Shown: positions 52,362-62,165, counted from the first letter of the stretch. The stretch: DNA of 64,000 nucleotides from Mycobacterium gallinarum (GCF_010726765.1 NZ_AP022602.1:147675-211674), one strand, 5' to 3'. Notes: a model not told the origin generated them from the sequence alone. Made by a program: numbers and translations.

Positions 52362-53942
52362 ATGACCACCATCGCCACCCCCGAGCTTCTTCACCTGCAC
52401 CCCAACGACATTGAGATCGAAGACAACGTTCGACTGGACCCCCGACTGGATCGCGAGTTCCTCGCCTCCATTGAGGAACACGGAGTCCTCGTCCCCGTGC
52501 TTGCGGTGCGGATCGACGGGCAGGACAAGCCCTTCGTGCGCGAGGGACAGCGCCGCATCCAGGCGGCCCGCCAGGTCGGCTTGACCTCAGTGCCGGTGTA
52601 CGTACGCACCCTCGACGGCACCGACACCGGCGTTCGCGCCCAGCGTGTCATCGAACAGATCGTGGCCAATGATCACCGCGCACCGCTCACCGAAGCCGAG
52701 CGCGCTCGGGGTATCAACCAGCTGCTGCTAGACGGGGTGTCGCTCACCAAGGTGGCCAAAGGACTGTCCACCACGAAGGACGCCGTCGCCGCAGCCAAGG
52801 TCGCCATCGAGTCCGAGAAGGCCATGAGCGCTCTGGACACCGGGCAGCTCAACCTGGTGGAGGCCACCAGCTTTGTCGAGTTCGACGGCGACGACGCGGC
52901 CCAGGCCGAGTTGATCAAGGTGGCCGGCACCGACCAGTTCGACCACCGCGTCGCTCAACTGCGTGCCGAGCGCGAAGACCGACGCCGCTACGAGGAGAAA
53001 GCAGCAGGGTTCACAGCGAAGGGCTACACGGTGCTGGATCGCCGCCCAGGCTGGTCCGACAAGGCCTACATCCCGACCAACTACCTGCGGGACGCGGAGG
53101 GTAAGACCCTGACCGACGAGACGATCGCCGCGATGGACCCCCAGCACTGGGCAGTCGTCCTCGAAAGCGAAGAAGTGTTCCTCGACGTTGAGACCGGCGA
53201 ACCGGTAGATGAGCACGACATCGACTTCGAGACCGCCGACGATCCCACCCTGGAACCGGCCGAGGGCTACCGGCACATCCGAACCGTTACCGAGACCACC
53301 GCGTGGAGCCCGGAGTACTACTGCTGCAACCCGCGCGGCGCCGGGGTCACCATGCCCGACTGGGCGGCTCGCCAGTACGGCTTCGACGCCGACCGCCTCG
53401 CCGATGCCAGCGACCCTGACGGTGCAGCCGACCGCGAGCGGGCTCGCCAGGAAGAGGCCGAGAAGGAACGCGCGGAACGCCGCAAGCTCATTGCCTTGAA
53501 CAAGCTCGGCGAAGCGGCGGCGATCGTGCGCCGCGAGTGGGTGCGCGACAAGCTGCTGTCCCGCAAGACCGCACCGAAGGGCGCGGCCCTCTACCTCGCT
53601 GATGTGATTGTCAACCGGCCCGATTTGTTCAACGACTACCACGGCCAGAAGCTCGCGCCCGAGCTGCTCGGCCTGGCCGATAACGAGACCGCGAAGATGG
53701 CCGTCGCCAAGCTGCCGGCCACCGGCGACGGCCGCGCGCTGGTGATCCTGCTCGGAATGGTGCTCGCCACAACTGAGGCCCGGACGGCCAAAGACGCCTG
53801 GCGCGCACCCCAAGAGATCACGAAAAAGTATCTGACCTGGCTTTCTGAGGTCTGCGGGTACCCCCTCAGCGACATCGAGCAGGTGATCCTCAGCAAACGC
53901 AAAGCCGACACCGTGTACCGACAGGCTTGCAAAGAGGACTAG
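52362..53942 (+). CDS. ParB-like N-terminal-domain protein
   Basis: A 526-residue protein. The first 110 residues are the ParB/Srx-type domain (LHLHPNDIEIEDNVRLDPRL, then VREGQRRIQAARQVG), followed by a KorB/ParB-like helix-turn-helix region (TEAERARGINQLLLDGVSLT, KVAKGLSTTKDAVAAAKVAI). The C-terminal 300 residues are less typical, with an acidic middle and a charged coiled stretch (ERARQEEAEKERAERRK). No ParA gene is in the window, so it may be a plasmid regulator rather than a partition protein. It ends at a strong terminator. Confidence 0.82.
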   Translation: MTTIATPELLHLHPNDIEIEDNVRLDPRLDREFLASIEEHGVLVPVLAVRIDGQDKPFVREGQRRIQAARQVGLTSVPVYVRTLDGTDTGVRAQRVIEQIVANDHRAPLTEAERARGINQLLLDGVSLTKVAKGLSTTKDAVAAAKVAIESEKAMSALDTGQLNLVEATSFVEFDGDDAAQAELIKVAGTDQFDHRVAQLRAEREDRRRYEEKAAGFTAKGYTVLDRRPGWSDKAYIPTNYLRDAEGKTLTDETIAAMDPQHWAVVLESEEVFLDVETGEPVDEHDIDFETADDPTLEPAEGYRHIRTVTETTAWSPEYYCCNPRGAGVTMPDWAARQYGFDADRLADASDPDGAADRERARQEEAEKERAERRKLIALNKLGEAAAIVRREWVRDKLLSRKTAPKGAALYLADVIVNRPDLFNDYHGQKLAPELLGLADNETAKMAVAKLPATGDGRALVILLGMVLATTEARTAKDAWRAPQEITKKYLTWLSEVCGYPLSDIEQVILSKRKADTVYRQACKED

Positions 53943-53951
53943 CGGCCGACG

Positions 53952-53985
53952 AAGGCCCCGGGAGTAGCTGGGCTCCCGGGGCCTT
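53952..53985 (+). terminator. Intrinsic terminator after the ParB-like gene
   Basis: Perfect 13-bp stem: AAGGCCCCGGGAG pairs with CTCCCGGGGCCTT around an 8-base loop, 9 bp after the stop codon, followed by TCG rather than a long T run. Confidence 0.85.
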
Positions 53986-54213
53986 TCGTCCGTTCGGGTA
54001 AAGAACAAACGCCAATAATAGAGAATTGCAAGAATGGTTCCTAGTGCGAAAACAGAAGGGGTCCTAGTGCCATTAATAGCGTTCGCCAATAAGGTCTAGT
54101 CACCGCCGAAAGTGGGCGCTCTAGTATGCTCTATGCGTTGCCGAATTAACGTTCAGCAATTAGAATCGAAGCTACAGAAAGAACCCGCAATACCGACGAT
54201 TAAGGAGCGCGAA

Positions 54214-54465
54214 ATGAGCACCACCGCCACGGTCACCGTCTACACCAAGCCCGCCTGCGTCCAATGCAACGCCACTTACAAGGCGCTCGGCAAGCGGGGC
54301 ATCGCCTACGACGTCGTGGACATCAGCACCGACCCCGAAGCCCGTGACTTCGTGATGGCCCTCGGCTACCTCCAGGCCCCCGTGGTGGTGGCCGGCGACG
54401 ACCACTGGTCAGGTTTCCGGCCCGATCGGATCAGGGCCCTCGCCCACGCCACCGCCGCCGCATAA
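54214..54465 (+). CDS. nrdH: NrdH-type glutaredoxin
   Basis: An 83-residue redoxin: VTVYTKPACVQCNATYKALG carries the C-x-x-C active site (Cys15, Cys18), followed by AYDVVDISTDPEARDFVMAL, and APVVVAG and HWSGFRPDRI as in NrdH. AAGGAG before the ATG sets the start. It would supply electrons to ribonucleotide reductase, although no nrdEF genes are present here. Mycobacterial phages and plasmids often carry such copies. Confidence 0.9.
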   Translation: MSTTATVTVYTKPACVQCNATYKALGKRGIAYDVVDISTDPEARDFVMALGYLQAPVVVAGDDHWSGFRPDRIRALAHATAAA

Positions 54466-54496
54466 GACCCCGCCACAGAGCCGACAGGAGCCACCC

Positions 54497-54782
54497 ATGT
54501 ACACGTTGACCATCGACGAGCACGGCCGCGACGTAAGCACGCAGCACGACACCCCAGAAGCCGCCCAGGCCGCCCTGCACGCGTACCTGGTGATCTCGGA
54601 CTACTACCACCGACCCACTCAGCTCAGCGCCACTCACACGGCGTTCGAGCTCTCTCCCTCGCCGAGGCACGGCCCCGCGTCGTCGGCGTGGCCACCATTG
54701 AGCCCTACTCCGAACTCGACGCCCGCCGCGACCTCAAGACCGTCTTCGCCGCCGCCAGCCCCATCCACGCACTCGCGTCTTA
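54497..54782 (+). pseudogene. Small hypothetical gene with a frameshift
   Basis: The start MYTLTIDEHGRDVSTQHDTP and AALHAYLVISDYYHRP is in one frame. The continuation ALSLAEARPRVVGVATIEPY with SELDARRDLKTVFAAASPIH is in another. The change falls near 54630-54645. Joined, the product has about 95 residues. No family recognised. Located 31 bp after nrdH. Confidence 0.5.
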
Positions 54783-54794
54783 AGGACCCCCGGA

Positions 54795-55037
54795 ATGACA
54801 ACCGTCTTCCTCGCCAACGTTCGGACCGCCGTGGAGGCGACGGCCATCGCCGAGACCGCCGACAACGCCGCCAGACTCGCATGCGAGAAGGCCATGGAGT
54901 ACTTGCAGAGCGTGCATGGAGATTTGGGATACGACGACCCCATGCTGGTCGGGCAATACTTCGGAGTAGACGTGCTGGCGTTCGAGGTTGGCGGCCCGGC
55001 ACAGTTCACGCGCCGCTCCACGCTGCTGGCGCCCTAA
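54795..55037 (+). CDS. Hypothetical protein
   Basis: An 80-residue protein, MTTVFLANVRTAVEATAIAE onward, with LGYDDPMLVGQYFGVDVLAF. It starts 12 bp after the preceding gene and seems to belong to the same nrdH operon. No family recognised. Confidence 0.52.
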   Translation: MTTVFLANVRTAVEATAIAETADNAARLACEKAMEYLQSVHGDLGYDDPMLVGQYFGVDVLAFEVGGPAQFTRRSTLLAP

Positions 55038-55231
55038 CCCACCGACGTCCGCATGGCCTACTACCTCCTCAGGGTCGACGAGCTGCCCTAACCCCCACGG
55101 CATGGGAGTGCGATGGCCAGAGATGGGCGGGCCATCCAACTGCCCGATGGAGCTAGCACAGCTGAAGGCAGTCCTGGGCACCGATCCCGGGCAGGACGGC
55201 TACCGCGAGCTGTTCGGCGACCCCGCCATGG

Positions 55232-55588
55232 TTGGCCGCCGCCAGAGCTGTCACGTACACGAGGGCGTGGACCATCGTGCTGGCCACGGTCCAGAACTTC
55301 CTTGCGCCCTTCCCGGCAACGGCCGATCCCGTCGTCATCGAACACGCGAGTCTCGACGATCCACGCATCGCCGGCCTAGCCGATGCTGATCGTCGCCTGG
55401 CGCGCTCACTCGTCCACGCGCGAGAACACATCAAGTACGTCGTCAAACGATCCGGCTCGGCCGTGCTGGACAGCGGGCAGCACCGCAACTGCTGGGCGCG
55501 CACAGCCGAAGTCGCTGCGATGCCCGTGTGGTTCGACGCCGCCACTGCGGCACCGCCGCGCGACGCGGTGCTCCTGCAGCGAGGCTAA
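55232..55588 (+). CDS. Hypothetical protein, N-terminus uncertain
   Basis: A 118-residue frame with DPVVIEHASLDDPRIAGLAD and RRLARSLVHAREHIKYVVKR, ending in PPRDAVLLQRG. The region just upstream also looks coding but in another frame (MELAQLKAVLGTDPGQDGYR), so the true gene may start near 55148 and be frameshifted at about 55235. No family recognised. Confidence 0.45.
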   Translation: MAAARAVTYTRAWTIVLATVQNFLAPFPATADPVVIEHASLDDPRIAGLADADRRLARSLVHAREHIKYVVKRSGSAVLDSGQHRNCWARTAEVAAMPVWFDAATAAPPRDAVLLQRG

Positions 55589-55723
55589 GCGCCGACGCGC
55601 GACATCACCGCCGCACACCCCCTCCAGCCCTCCAGCCCGGCGCTGCGACACCGTGCCCCACACCACCCAGCTCGGCACACCCGGCGACATGTTTCACCGG
55701 ACCTCGACGAGCTCTGGCCGACC

Positions 55724-56226
55724 TCACCACAGCGTGGCTTGGTCGCCCAGCAGGGCCGCCTGCACCGCAGCGGCATCCCAACCGTGGCGCACCGCTTCGC
55801 GCAGCGCCACCGAGCGTTGCCTACGAACGCCGCGACTATCGAAGCGTCGCACCGCATATCGGCCGCCGCCACGCGCATCCGCGCCATGCGTTCCATGTTG
55901 TCGCCCTGCGACCCCGACACGACGTGCTGGCGGGGATCTGTCACCGCCGCGACCTTGACGCACACTGGGTTGTCGCACTCGTGGAGCCCAAGCACCCCAG
56001 CGGCCACCACACCGGACACGATGGCCAACGCGTAACGGTGCGGACGAACGCACAGACCCGAGCCCGCTCGAGTGAGGTAAAAGCGACCGTAGCCATCGGC
56101 GCCGATCGCCCCGGTCCAAATGTTGCAGTCCGAAGCCGTTGGCCCACAGACGACATGGCTGTGAAAGCGCGCGATCTCAGCAGCGTGCACACGCCGATCA
56201 ACGATCAGCTTCCCTGCGCTTCTCAT
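55724..56226 (-). pseudogene. HNH endonuclease-like gene with a frameshift
   Basis: It starts at the ATG at 56226. CGPTASDCNIWTGAIGADGY, GRFYLTRAG, VRPHRYALAIVSGV and LHECDNPVCV, then HVVSGSQGDNMERMARM, match the HNH_3-type His-Me finger nucleases of actinobacterial phages and plasmids. After 55870 the homologous text moves to another frame (RYAVRRFDSRGVRRQRSVAL, then AVQAALLGDQATLW). One frameshift lies in a GCGGCGGCC stretch. Nuclease ligands precede the shift. Confidence 0.65.
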
Positions 56227-56527
56227 GGCCGATGAACCTAGCCGTCGACACCGACATTCAGGCGTCGACCGCGGCCCGCTCCCCGGTGCTGTGAACGCAC
56301 TCCCGAGCCGCACCGCTGTGCGGTCATGCAACCGCCGCATACCGAGCGACCGGAGCCGCGATGCCCAGATACCCTGCGACGCAATCAACGAACGCCTCTC
56401 GCCGCATGATGCGCAACCGGCTAGCGCGGCCGCGGCGCGGCCGGCGGAGCGGCCGGTCGACATCACGCCAGGCGCACGGGCCGACCGGCGCCACCGGGCG
56501 CGCTCCCCGTGCACCGTCGACCTCGCC

Positions 56528-57025
56528 TCACCACGGCGCAACGCCCGCACCATTCACGCCGAGACGGCATCGGCCGGCGGCTCGCCGGAGTAGGGGCCAG
56601 CAGCCTTCAACGGCCCGCCATCCACACCACCCCCGCCTAGTGCATGCGAACCGCCCCCGGCCGAGGGTTCTCGGGTTTCGGGCATGCCGCGCCATGGTGC
56701 GAACAACTCCGATCCCCACGTCTGTCCGCGCGGCGATCGTCGTCAGCGTCTCACCGCGGCCCTGCATGCGTGCGATCGCCGCGCCGGCTTTGGCCCGATG
56801 GACAGCCACCCGCTTCGCGGCTTCCGCGTCGACCTGCGCGCGCAGCTGAGCCAGGCGCTCCTTCTTCCAGGACTCGACCTCGGCGATCTTGCCGACCGCC
56901 ACGAGAAAGTCCGCGGCGTCGTCGATGTTCGCCTTGTCCCGCGCGGCGCGAGCCTCGTTGGCGCGCCGGGTCGCCTCATGCGCCCGCTTCCGGGCCTCAA
57001 CCTTCGATATCCGTGGTGCTGTCAT
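56528..57025 (-). CDS. Hypothetical coiled-coil protein with possible HTH
   Basis: 165 residues from the ATG at 57025. A strongly charged helix (SKVEARKRAHEATRRANEAR, then SWKKERLAQLRAQVDAEAAK) precedes a segment reading TLTTIAARTDVGIGVVRTMA that could be a helix-turn-helix. The last 40 residues are unusual in composition and may be out of the original frame. No family recognised. Confidence 0.45.
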   Translation of the reverse strand: MTAPRISKVEARKRAHEATRRANEARAARDKANIDDAADFLVAVGKIAEVESWKKERLAQLRAQVDAEAAKRVAVHRAKAGAAIARMQGRGETLTTIAARTDVGIGVVRTMARHARNPRTLGRGRFACTRRGWCGWRAVEGCWPLLRRAAGRCRLGVNGAGVAPW

Positions 57026-57420
57026 GGTCGGGACCCTAAGAGCCGACAGGCCGACCGGGCCACCACCACAGCCACATTCGTCATCCCTCAATTTTTTTCC
57101 GTCGCTCCTGCCGCACTACCGCCGCTACCCTCACCACACCGCCGCCCGCTCCTCTCGCCACCACCGCACAGCCCCCTCCACCTCTCTGCCTTGACCCCCC
57201 CCTTCCACAGCCCACCGACAGACCACACACCTCTTGCACTCAGGAAAAGACTGCCGCGAATCAACTCAGAGTGGACGGAGCCTGGTGGTGCATCGGGGTG
57301 GGTTCCTCGTGGGCACTTTAGTCACGTTTCCGTTTGGCCTGGTGAATCAATAGCGTCGGGGACGTGGTAACTTTCCGTTGTCAATGTCCACTTTAAGTTT
57401 ACGTCCGCAGTGGAGGTCGG
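57026..57420. other. Gene-free stretch with C-rich low-complexity tract
   Basis: 395 bp upstream of the recombinase. 57090-57235 is a plus-strand run dominated by C with CCACC, CCGCC and C8 blocks. 57300-57420 probably holds the recombinase promoter. No gene is supported. Confidence 0.5.
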
Positions 57421-58543
57421 GTGAGTGTTCCGGGTTCGGCTCACTTGGTTCTGGCGCCTGGTGTGGTGCATCTGAATGAGCCGGCGGCGGTGTTCGAGGC
57501 GATGCTTTCAGGATGGGGGCGCCAACAGAAGTCGAGACTGCTGGCTGACGCCACGATCGAACCGCGGATCGCCTTGCTGCGAAGGTTCACTGCGTTCGCC
57601 GAATCGCTGCCCTGGGACTGGACGGCCGGTGACGTCGAGGACTTCACTGCCAGTTTGATGTCCGGCACCGATCGTCTAGCGCCGTCCACGATCCGCGGCT
57701 ATCACCTGACGTTGCGGATGTTCTGCGACTACCTTCTCGACGGCCGCTACGGCTGGACCTCCCAGTGCGAGCAACGGTTCGGCAGGATCCCGTCGCAGAT
57801 CTGTCACGACTACAACACCGCCGCGCATCTGGTCGAGTACGAGGGCAAGCCAGCCCGGCGACCGTTCTCCTACGACGAGGTGGAAACCTTGTTCGGCTTT
57901 CTCGATGACCGCGTCGAGACGGTCGCGCGGTCGGGTCGCAAGGGCGCGTTAGCGGCGCTGCGAGACGCACAGATGATCAAGACGGCCTACGCATTCGGGT
58001 TACGCCGCCGGGAACTGTGCTTCCTGGACGTCGTCGATCTGCGTCCGAACCCGCGGATGCCGGCGTGGGGAACGTTCGGTGCCGTCCACGTCCGTTACGC
58101 GAAGTCCAGCCGCGGCAGCAACCCGCGGCGTCGCACCGTGTTGGCCGTCCCGGAGTTCGACTGGGTGATCGACGGACTGCGCCAGTGGGTCGAGCAGGCC
58201 CGGCCGCTGTTGAGTCCCGGACCGCGTGAGGAGCTGTGGCTGACCGAACGCCAGCAGCGGGTGTCAACGAAGACGATGGACAAGCGGTTCGCGTTCTTGC
58301 GGGGGGCAGGCCGGTCTGCCGAAAGACCTCACCTTGCACTGCCTGCGGCACTCCTATGTCACCCACCTGATCGAGTTCGGCTACCCGGAACGGTTCGTCA
58401 CCGAACAGGTCGGGCACTCCTATGCCTCGACCACTGCGATCTACACCTCGGTGTCGAACGATTTCAAGACCAAGACCCTGCAGGCGGCGCTTCGTCGCGT
58501 CTACGGATCCACGACGACAACCGGGAGCCGGAATGAGCACTAG
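57421..58543 (+). pseudogene. Tyrosine recombinase/integrase with frameshift at a G6 tract
   Basis: The N-terminal core-binding domain (about residues 25-130) and the first catalytic Arg (AYAFGLRRRELCFLDVVDL, about 195) are in frame 1. After the G run 58301-58306, the remaining catalytic boxes continue in another frame: HCLRHSYVTHLIEFGYPERF, VTEQVGHSYASTTAIYTSVS with the final Tyr. Removing one G restores a 373-residue enzyme. As written, the product lacks HxxR, His and Tyr and cannot recombine DNA. A sequencing indel, slippage, or true mutation are all possible. Confidence 0.82.
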
Positions 58544-58865
58544 AACGGTAATCCGTTGGAACCTGCGCCAACTGATGGCGGAGAACGGCATGTTCGCGAC
58601 CACCGACCTGGTCGAGCCGCTGCACGAGCGTGGCGTGGAGATCTCCCGACAGATGGTTCACCGGGTTGCGACGAAACCGCCGCAACGGATCAATCTCGAC
58701 TTGCTGGCGGCCCTCTGCGACATCTTGGCGTGCACGCCCAACGATCTACTCGAGCTCGCCCAGGAACAGATCCGCGAGGCGCCCGCGGTCAACGACAGCG
58801 GACCCGGGATTGGCGACCTGCGGCCGATCCGCGCCAAGATCCGCCGCCCCGGCGACAGTAGGTGA
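58533..58865 (+). CDS. XRE-type HTH partner of the recombinase
   Basis: A 110-residue protein. VIRWNLRQLMAENGMFATTD then GVEISRQMVHRVATKPPQRI and NLDLLAALCDILACTPNDLL match the compact HTH proteins found between two recombinase-like genes in actinobacteria. It overlaps the recombinase end by 11 bp and the next gene by 4 bp. Confidence 0.8.
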   Translation: MSTRTVIRWNLRQLMAENGMFATTDLVEPLHERGVEISRQMVHRVATKPPQRINLDLLAALCDILACTPNDLLELAQEQIREAPAVNDSGPGIGDLRPIRAKIRRPGDSR

Positions 58866-60323
58866 ATCACTGCGTCTGCTGGGAGTGCGGAAGCACCAAC
58901 GGCTTGAGTCGACTCGCGCATGGGCGGAGGATCTGCATCGGCTGTCGCCGGCGACGGCACTACCACCCGAAGCCTGCCCGCAGTGTGCCGTCGTGCGGCC
59001 GCTGGCATGGCTGCGCGGCGAGATCGTCGTCTGCGCGTCGTGTGCCGGTGTCGAGTCGATCTTCGCGTGCCGTGACTGCGGCCGCGAGGAACACCGTACG
59101 GCGACAGTCGGTGCGCTCGCTGCTTCCTGCGCGAACGGCTCACCGACCTGCTAACCGACCCAGCGACCGGTCAAATCCATCGCCGGTTGCGTCCGGTGTT
59201 CGACGAATTGGTGAACTCCGAACGCCCGCAGACCGGACTGTGGTGGCTGCGCAAGAAACCCGGTATCGGTCCGCAACTGCTAGGCCAAATGGCGTGCGGC
59301 GCGCTCGAGATCAGCCACGACACCTTCCGCGCCCTGCCCTCGGATCGATCCCACGACTACCTGCGCAGCCTGCTCGTCGCGGTCGGCGTCCTGGATCAGA
59401 TCGAGATCCGAATCGAAAGGATGCTGCCCTGGATCGAGAACGTCGTAGCCCAACTGCCCTTCGAGGACGCCGCCCTGATTCGCCGGTTCGCTCACTGGCA
59501 TGTGCTGCGGCAGATGCGCAAAGCCGCCCGCGAAGACCGATTGACCAAAACCATGGCCGACGCGTGTCGCCGACGTATCCGCGTCGCTATCGAGTTAGTG
59601 GCCTTCCTCGCCGCTCACGACGCCAGTGCGGCCACCGCGACCCGGGATCTGTTGGAGCGCTACCAGGCGCACGTCGGCAGGACACTTGGCCACGAATACG
59701 CCTTCGTGGTCTGGCTGCGCGACTCCCGGATCAACACTAAGCTGACCGTTCCCGATGTCCCGCGGCCGCCGCCGGCAGTGACTGTGTCCGATGCGCAGCG
59801 CTGGGCGGCCGTCGAGCGTCTGTTGCACGACTCGACCTTGCGCCGCTACACCCGCATTGGCGGTCTGCTCACTCTGCTTTTCGCTCAATCCCTTTCGCGC
59901 ATTGTGGCGATGCGAACGAGTCAGGTCACCATCACCGATGACCGGGCCGTGCACGTCACCTTCAGCTCGATTCCAATTCAGATGCCTCCCGTCCTCGACG
60001 ATCTGATTCGCGAACACCTCGAGCACCGAGGCAAGAGCCTCTACGCCTCCCGCGAGACCGGATGGCTGTTTCCTGGCGGTAACCCCGGCCGCCACCTTGC
60101 CACCGAAAACATCCGGTCCCAGCTCGTCGCCATCGGCATCAAACCCTACGAGAACCGCAAAGCCACTCTCTTCCAACTCGCCGGCGACATGCCCGCACCC
60201 GTCCTGGCCGAGCTCATCGGGATCACCAACAACAACGCCGCCGCCTGGGCCACACTCGCCGCCCGCGACTGGACCGAATACATCGCCGAACGAGCCCAAC
60301 TTCCTTCTACCCGTAGGCGGTGA
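58862..60323 (+). pseudogene. Zinc-ribbon recombinase-like third protein, two frameshifts
   Basis: The N-terminus lies in three frames: MNHCVCWECGSTNGLSRLAH with GRRICIGCRRRRHYHP, then CPQCAVVRPLAWLRGEIVVC with ACRDCGREEH, then YGDSRCARCFLRERLTDLLT. Each break looks like loss of one base (near 58970 and 59097). From 59187 a 378-residue frame is intact (RPVFDELVNSERPQTGLWWL onward). Its C-terminal half has a tyrosine-recombinase-like layout without the catalytic residues. Four CxxC pairs suggest zinc ribbons. It is probably a structural or targeting partner of the recombinase. Confidence 0.7.
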
Positions 60324-60452
60324 CGGTGGTGCACGCCTTCGGTTTTGATTCGGTTCAGGGTTGCTTGGATGCCTCGGGGCGGAGTTGTAACCTTCGGTGT
60401 CGGGACCGCCGCTACGATCCCGACGTCGGACCGCGTGGGCAGGAGAAGCACG

Positions 60453-60680
60453 ATGGCAGGGTTCAAGATGGATCCGAACTTCGAGAAGAACGTCACCAAG
60501 CAAGTCGCGAAGAATATGCAGAGCGACATCGATGCGGTCTTCCGGCAGCACAAGGGCCAATCGGTCGACGCTGTGAAGCGGGCGCTGCAGAGGAAGCTCG
60601 GCACCGCCCTCGTAGAACCTGCCCTCACCACCGTGGCCGAATCGATCAGCCGAGGCGAAAAGGTCACGCTGAAGCTCTAG
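60453..60680 (+). CDS. Small hypothetical protein
   Basis: A 75-residue helical protein: MAGFKMDPNFEKNVTKQVAK, then AVKRALQRKLGTALVEPALT. AGGAGA is placed well before the ATG. No family recognised. Common-looking actinobacterial accessory gene. Confidence 0.6.
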   Translation: MAGFKMDPNFEKNVTKQVAKNMQSDIDAVFRQHKGQSVDAVKRALQRKLGTALVEPALTTVAESISRGEKVTLKL

Positions 60681-60726
60681 CGCCTGGTTGGCGTTGGCCC
60701 GTACTCCGATGCGGTTTCATGTGTCG

Positions 60727-61724
60727 TCAGCTGTTGAGCAAGCCGCGGAAGATGGTTTGGCCGAGACGCGCGGCCTCGGAGAGTCCCAGAATTCCGCCCA
60801 CCACGTGGGGATTCAGATCCGCCCACGCGTGGGTGGATGGGCGATCGGTGAAGAAGTTGAGGTAGTCGCAGCAGGTGTCGGCCGAGGGGCCCGTTCCGGA
60901 TCGGACGCCGACGAAGACCACTGCGGTGCTGGGCTGCCCGATCGGCTCGCCGCGCTCGACAGTGATCGTGATGGGATTGCCGTTAACGGGGTCCGGGACT
61001 CGATCACCGTGTCGGTGTCGAGCATGAAGGCGATCCCGAGAGCGTCGACCGCGCACATCGAATATGCCTCGCCGCCATGGGCGAGGCGGACCCGGTGGCG
61101 AGTCGGAACAGCGGAGAACGGGTAGGCGACCTCGATGAGTCCACTGGTGCCGAGCCGGATCACGTCCGAGGCATGTAGTCGAGTCAAAATCTCCTCCACT
61201 GGTGACTCGAAGGCGATGCTGCGCTAGCGAGTTCGGCCATCGAGGGCAGCGCCGTGCTTGGCGAAGGCTCGCAGAATGCACTGATGCACGGCGGTCTCGC
61301 CAGGATCGCTGGGCGCGGCTCGAAACCGCGCTGAACCCAACGAGGCGGCCGCCGAATCGGCCCCGGCAGCCGGGGCGCAGCAGGCATCTGCGGTGTGATC
61401 GGCATCGTCGCCGGCTCGGGCAGTAAGGCCGAGTGCGTCTCGCAGGGCAGCCACTGACGGCGCACCGGCTACGGCGCCGCGCTCGTCGCGGTAGAGCCTG
61501 CACGACAGACTGGGTGGTTCGCCGGCCACAGCGAACGGATCACAACCGTCCACTAGCAGCGTCGGCGAGCCCACCATTCCAGCCGCGGTAGCGTCCTGCG
61601 GGTCATCGATCACCCGGTGGACCAGCGTCACCTCGGTGGTCTCCCCGGCAAGTGCCTGTTCGAGCCGGCGCTGCAGCACCGCAACATTCGGGCAGTCGGG
61701 AACCTGCAGAATCTCCAGTCTCAT
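60727..61724 (-). pseudogene. merB: Thioredoxin-like/MerB alkylmercury lyase fusion, disrupted
   Basis: Residues 1-115 are thioredoxin-like (MRLEILQVPDCPNVAVLQRR, GSPTLLVDG). The MerB N-terminal helix region follows (HQCILRAFAKHGAALDGRTR) and stops at an in-frame TAG (61224-61226). The same frame then continues through FESPVEEILTRLHASDVIRL to AYSMCAVDALGIAFML, with the MerB Cys-x-x-Asp catalytic pair. At about 61000 one base is lost, and DPVNGNPITITVERGEP then TCCDYLNFFTDRPSTHAWAD with the third catalytic Cys continue in another frame. An intact version would cut carbon-mercury bonds. The start overlaps the merR stop by 4 bp. Confidence 0.78.
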
Positions 61725-62127
61725 TGGTGCCCTTCTTCGTTGGTGTGCAATGACGACAGCATCGGGCAGCGCCGGTCGCGACGGGGAAACTCGCAGGTCG
61801 ACACCAATTCAGCGAGGGAATCCCTCACGCGGTTGAGGTCGAGGATGCGTTGCGCGAGTTCCTCCATCTTGACCTCGGCAAGGATCCGTACCTGGTCGCA
61901 GTCGTCGGGACCGCCGTTGGCCAGGTGGAGCAGCTCATCGATCTCATCGAGACTGAATCCCAGCTCTTGGGTGCGCTTGACGAACCGCACCACCTCGACA
62001 GCACTGTCGGGATACGCCCGGTAGCGCCCTACCGATCGAGGTGGTTCGTCCAGCAAGCCGCGCCGCTCGTAGTAGCGCAGCGTCTCGGCGTTCACCCGGC
62101 CAGTGCGGCAACCTCACCACGTCGCAT
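61721..62127 (-). pseudogene. merR: Mercury-type MerR regulator with N-terminal frameshift
   Basis: MRRGEVAALAG in one frame is followed by VNAETLRYYERRGLLDEPPR in another. One G is missing from a run near 62096. The rest is intact and has the Hg(II) ligands: a Cys, then 35 residues to the next (VSTC), then 9 to the third (RRDRRC), exactly the Cys82-Cys117-Cys126 spacing of MerR. A shortened start at GTG 62095 would lose the first HTH helix. It is first gene of the mercury operon, with a mer-type promoter directly before it. Confidence 0.8.
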
Positions 62128-62133
62128 ACACCC

Positions 62134-62165
62134 ATTCTCAACCCTGTACCTGGGTACGGAGTCAA
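62134..62165 (-). promoter_or_regulatory. mer-type promoter/operator
   Basis: On the minus strand, TTGACT (62160-62165), a 19-bp spacer, then TGAGAA (62135-62140). The spacer contains GTACC-CA-GGTAC. TTGACTCCGTAC equals the classic Tn501/Tn21 mer operator start. The long spacer is the hallmark of MerR-controlled promoters. The ATG is about 8 bases after the -10, so leaderless. Confidence 0.82.

Noticed and set aside
52362..53942. Plasmid partition locus with origin of replication
   Set aside because: A ParB-like protein alone, without ParA, Rep protein or iterons in view, does not establish an origin.
55052..55090. 12-codon frame MAYYLLRVDELP
   Set aside because: Too short to support as a gene without expression data, though it looks like a gene beginning cut short.
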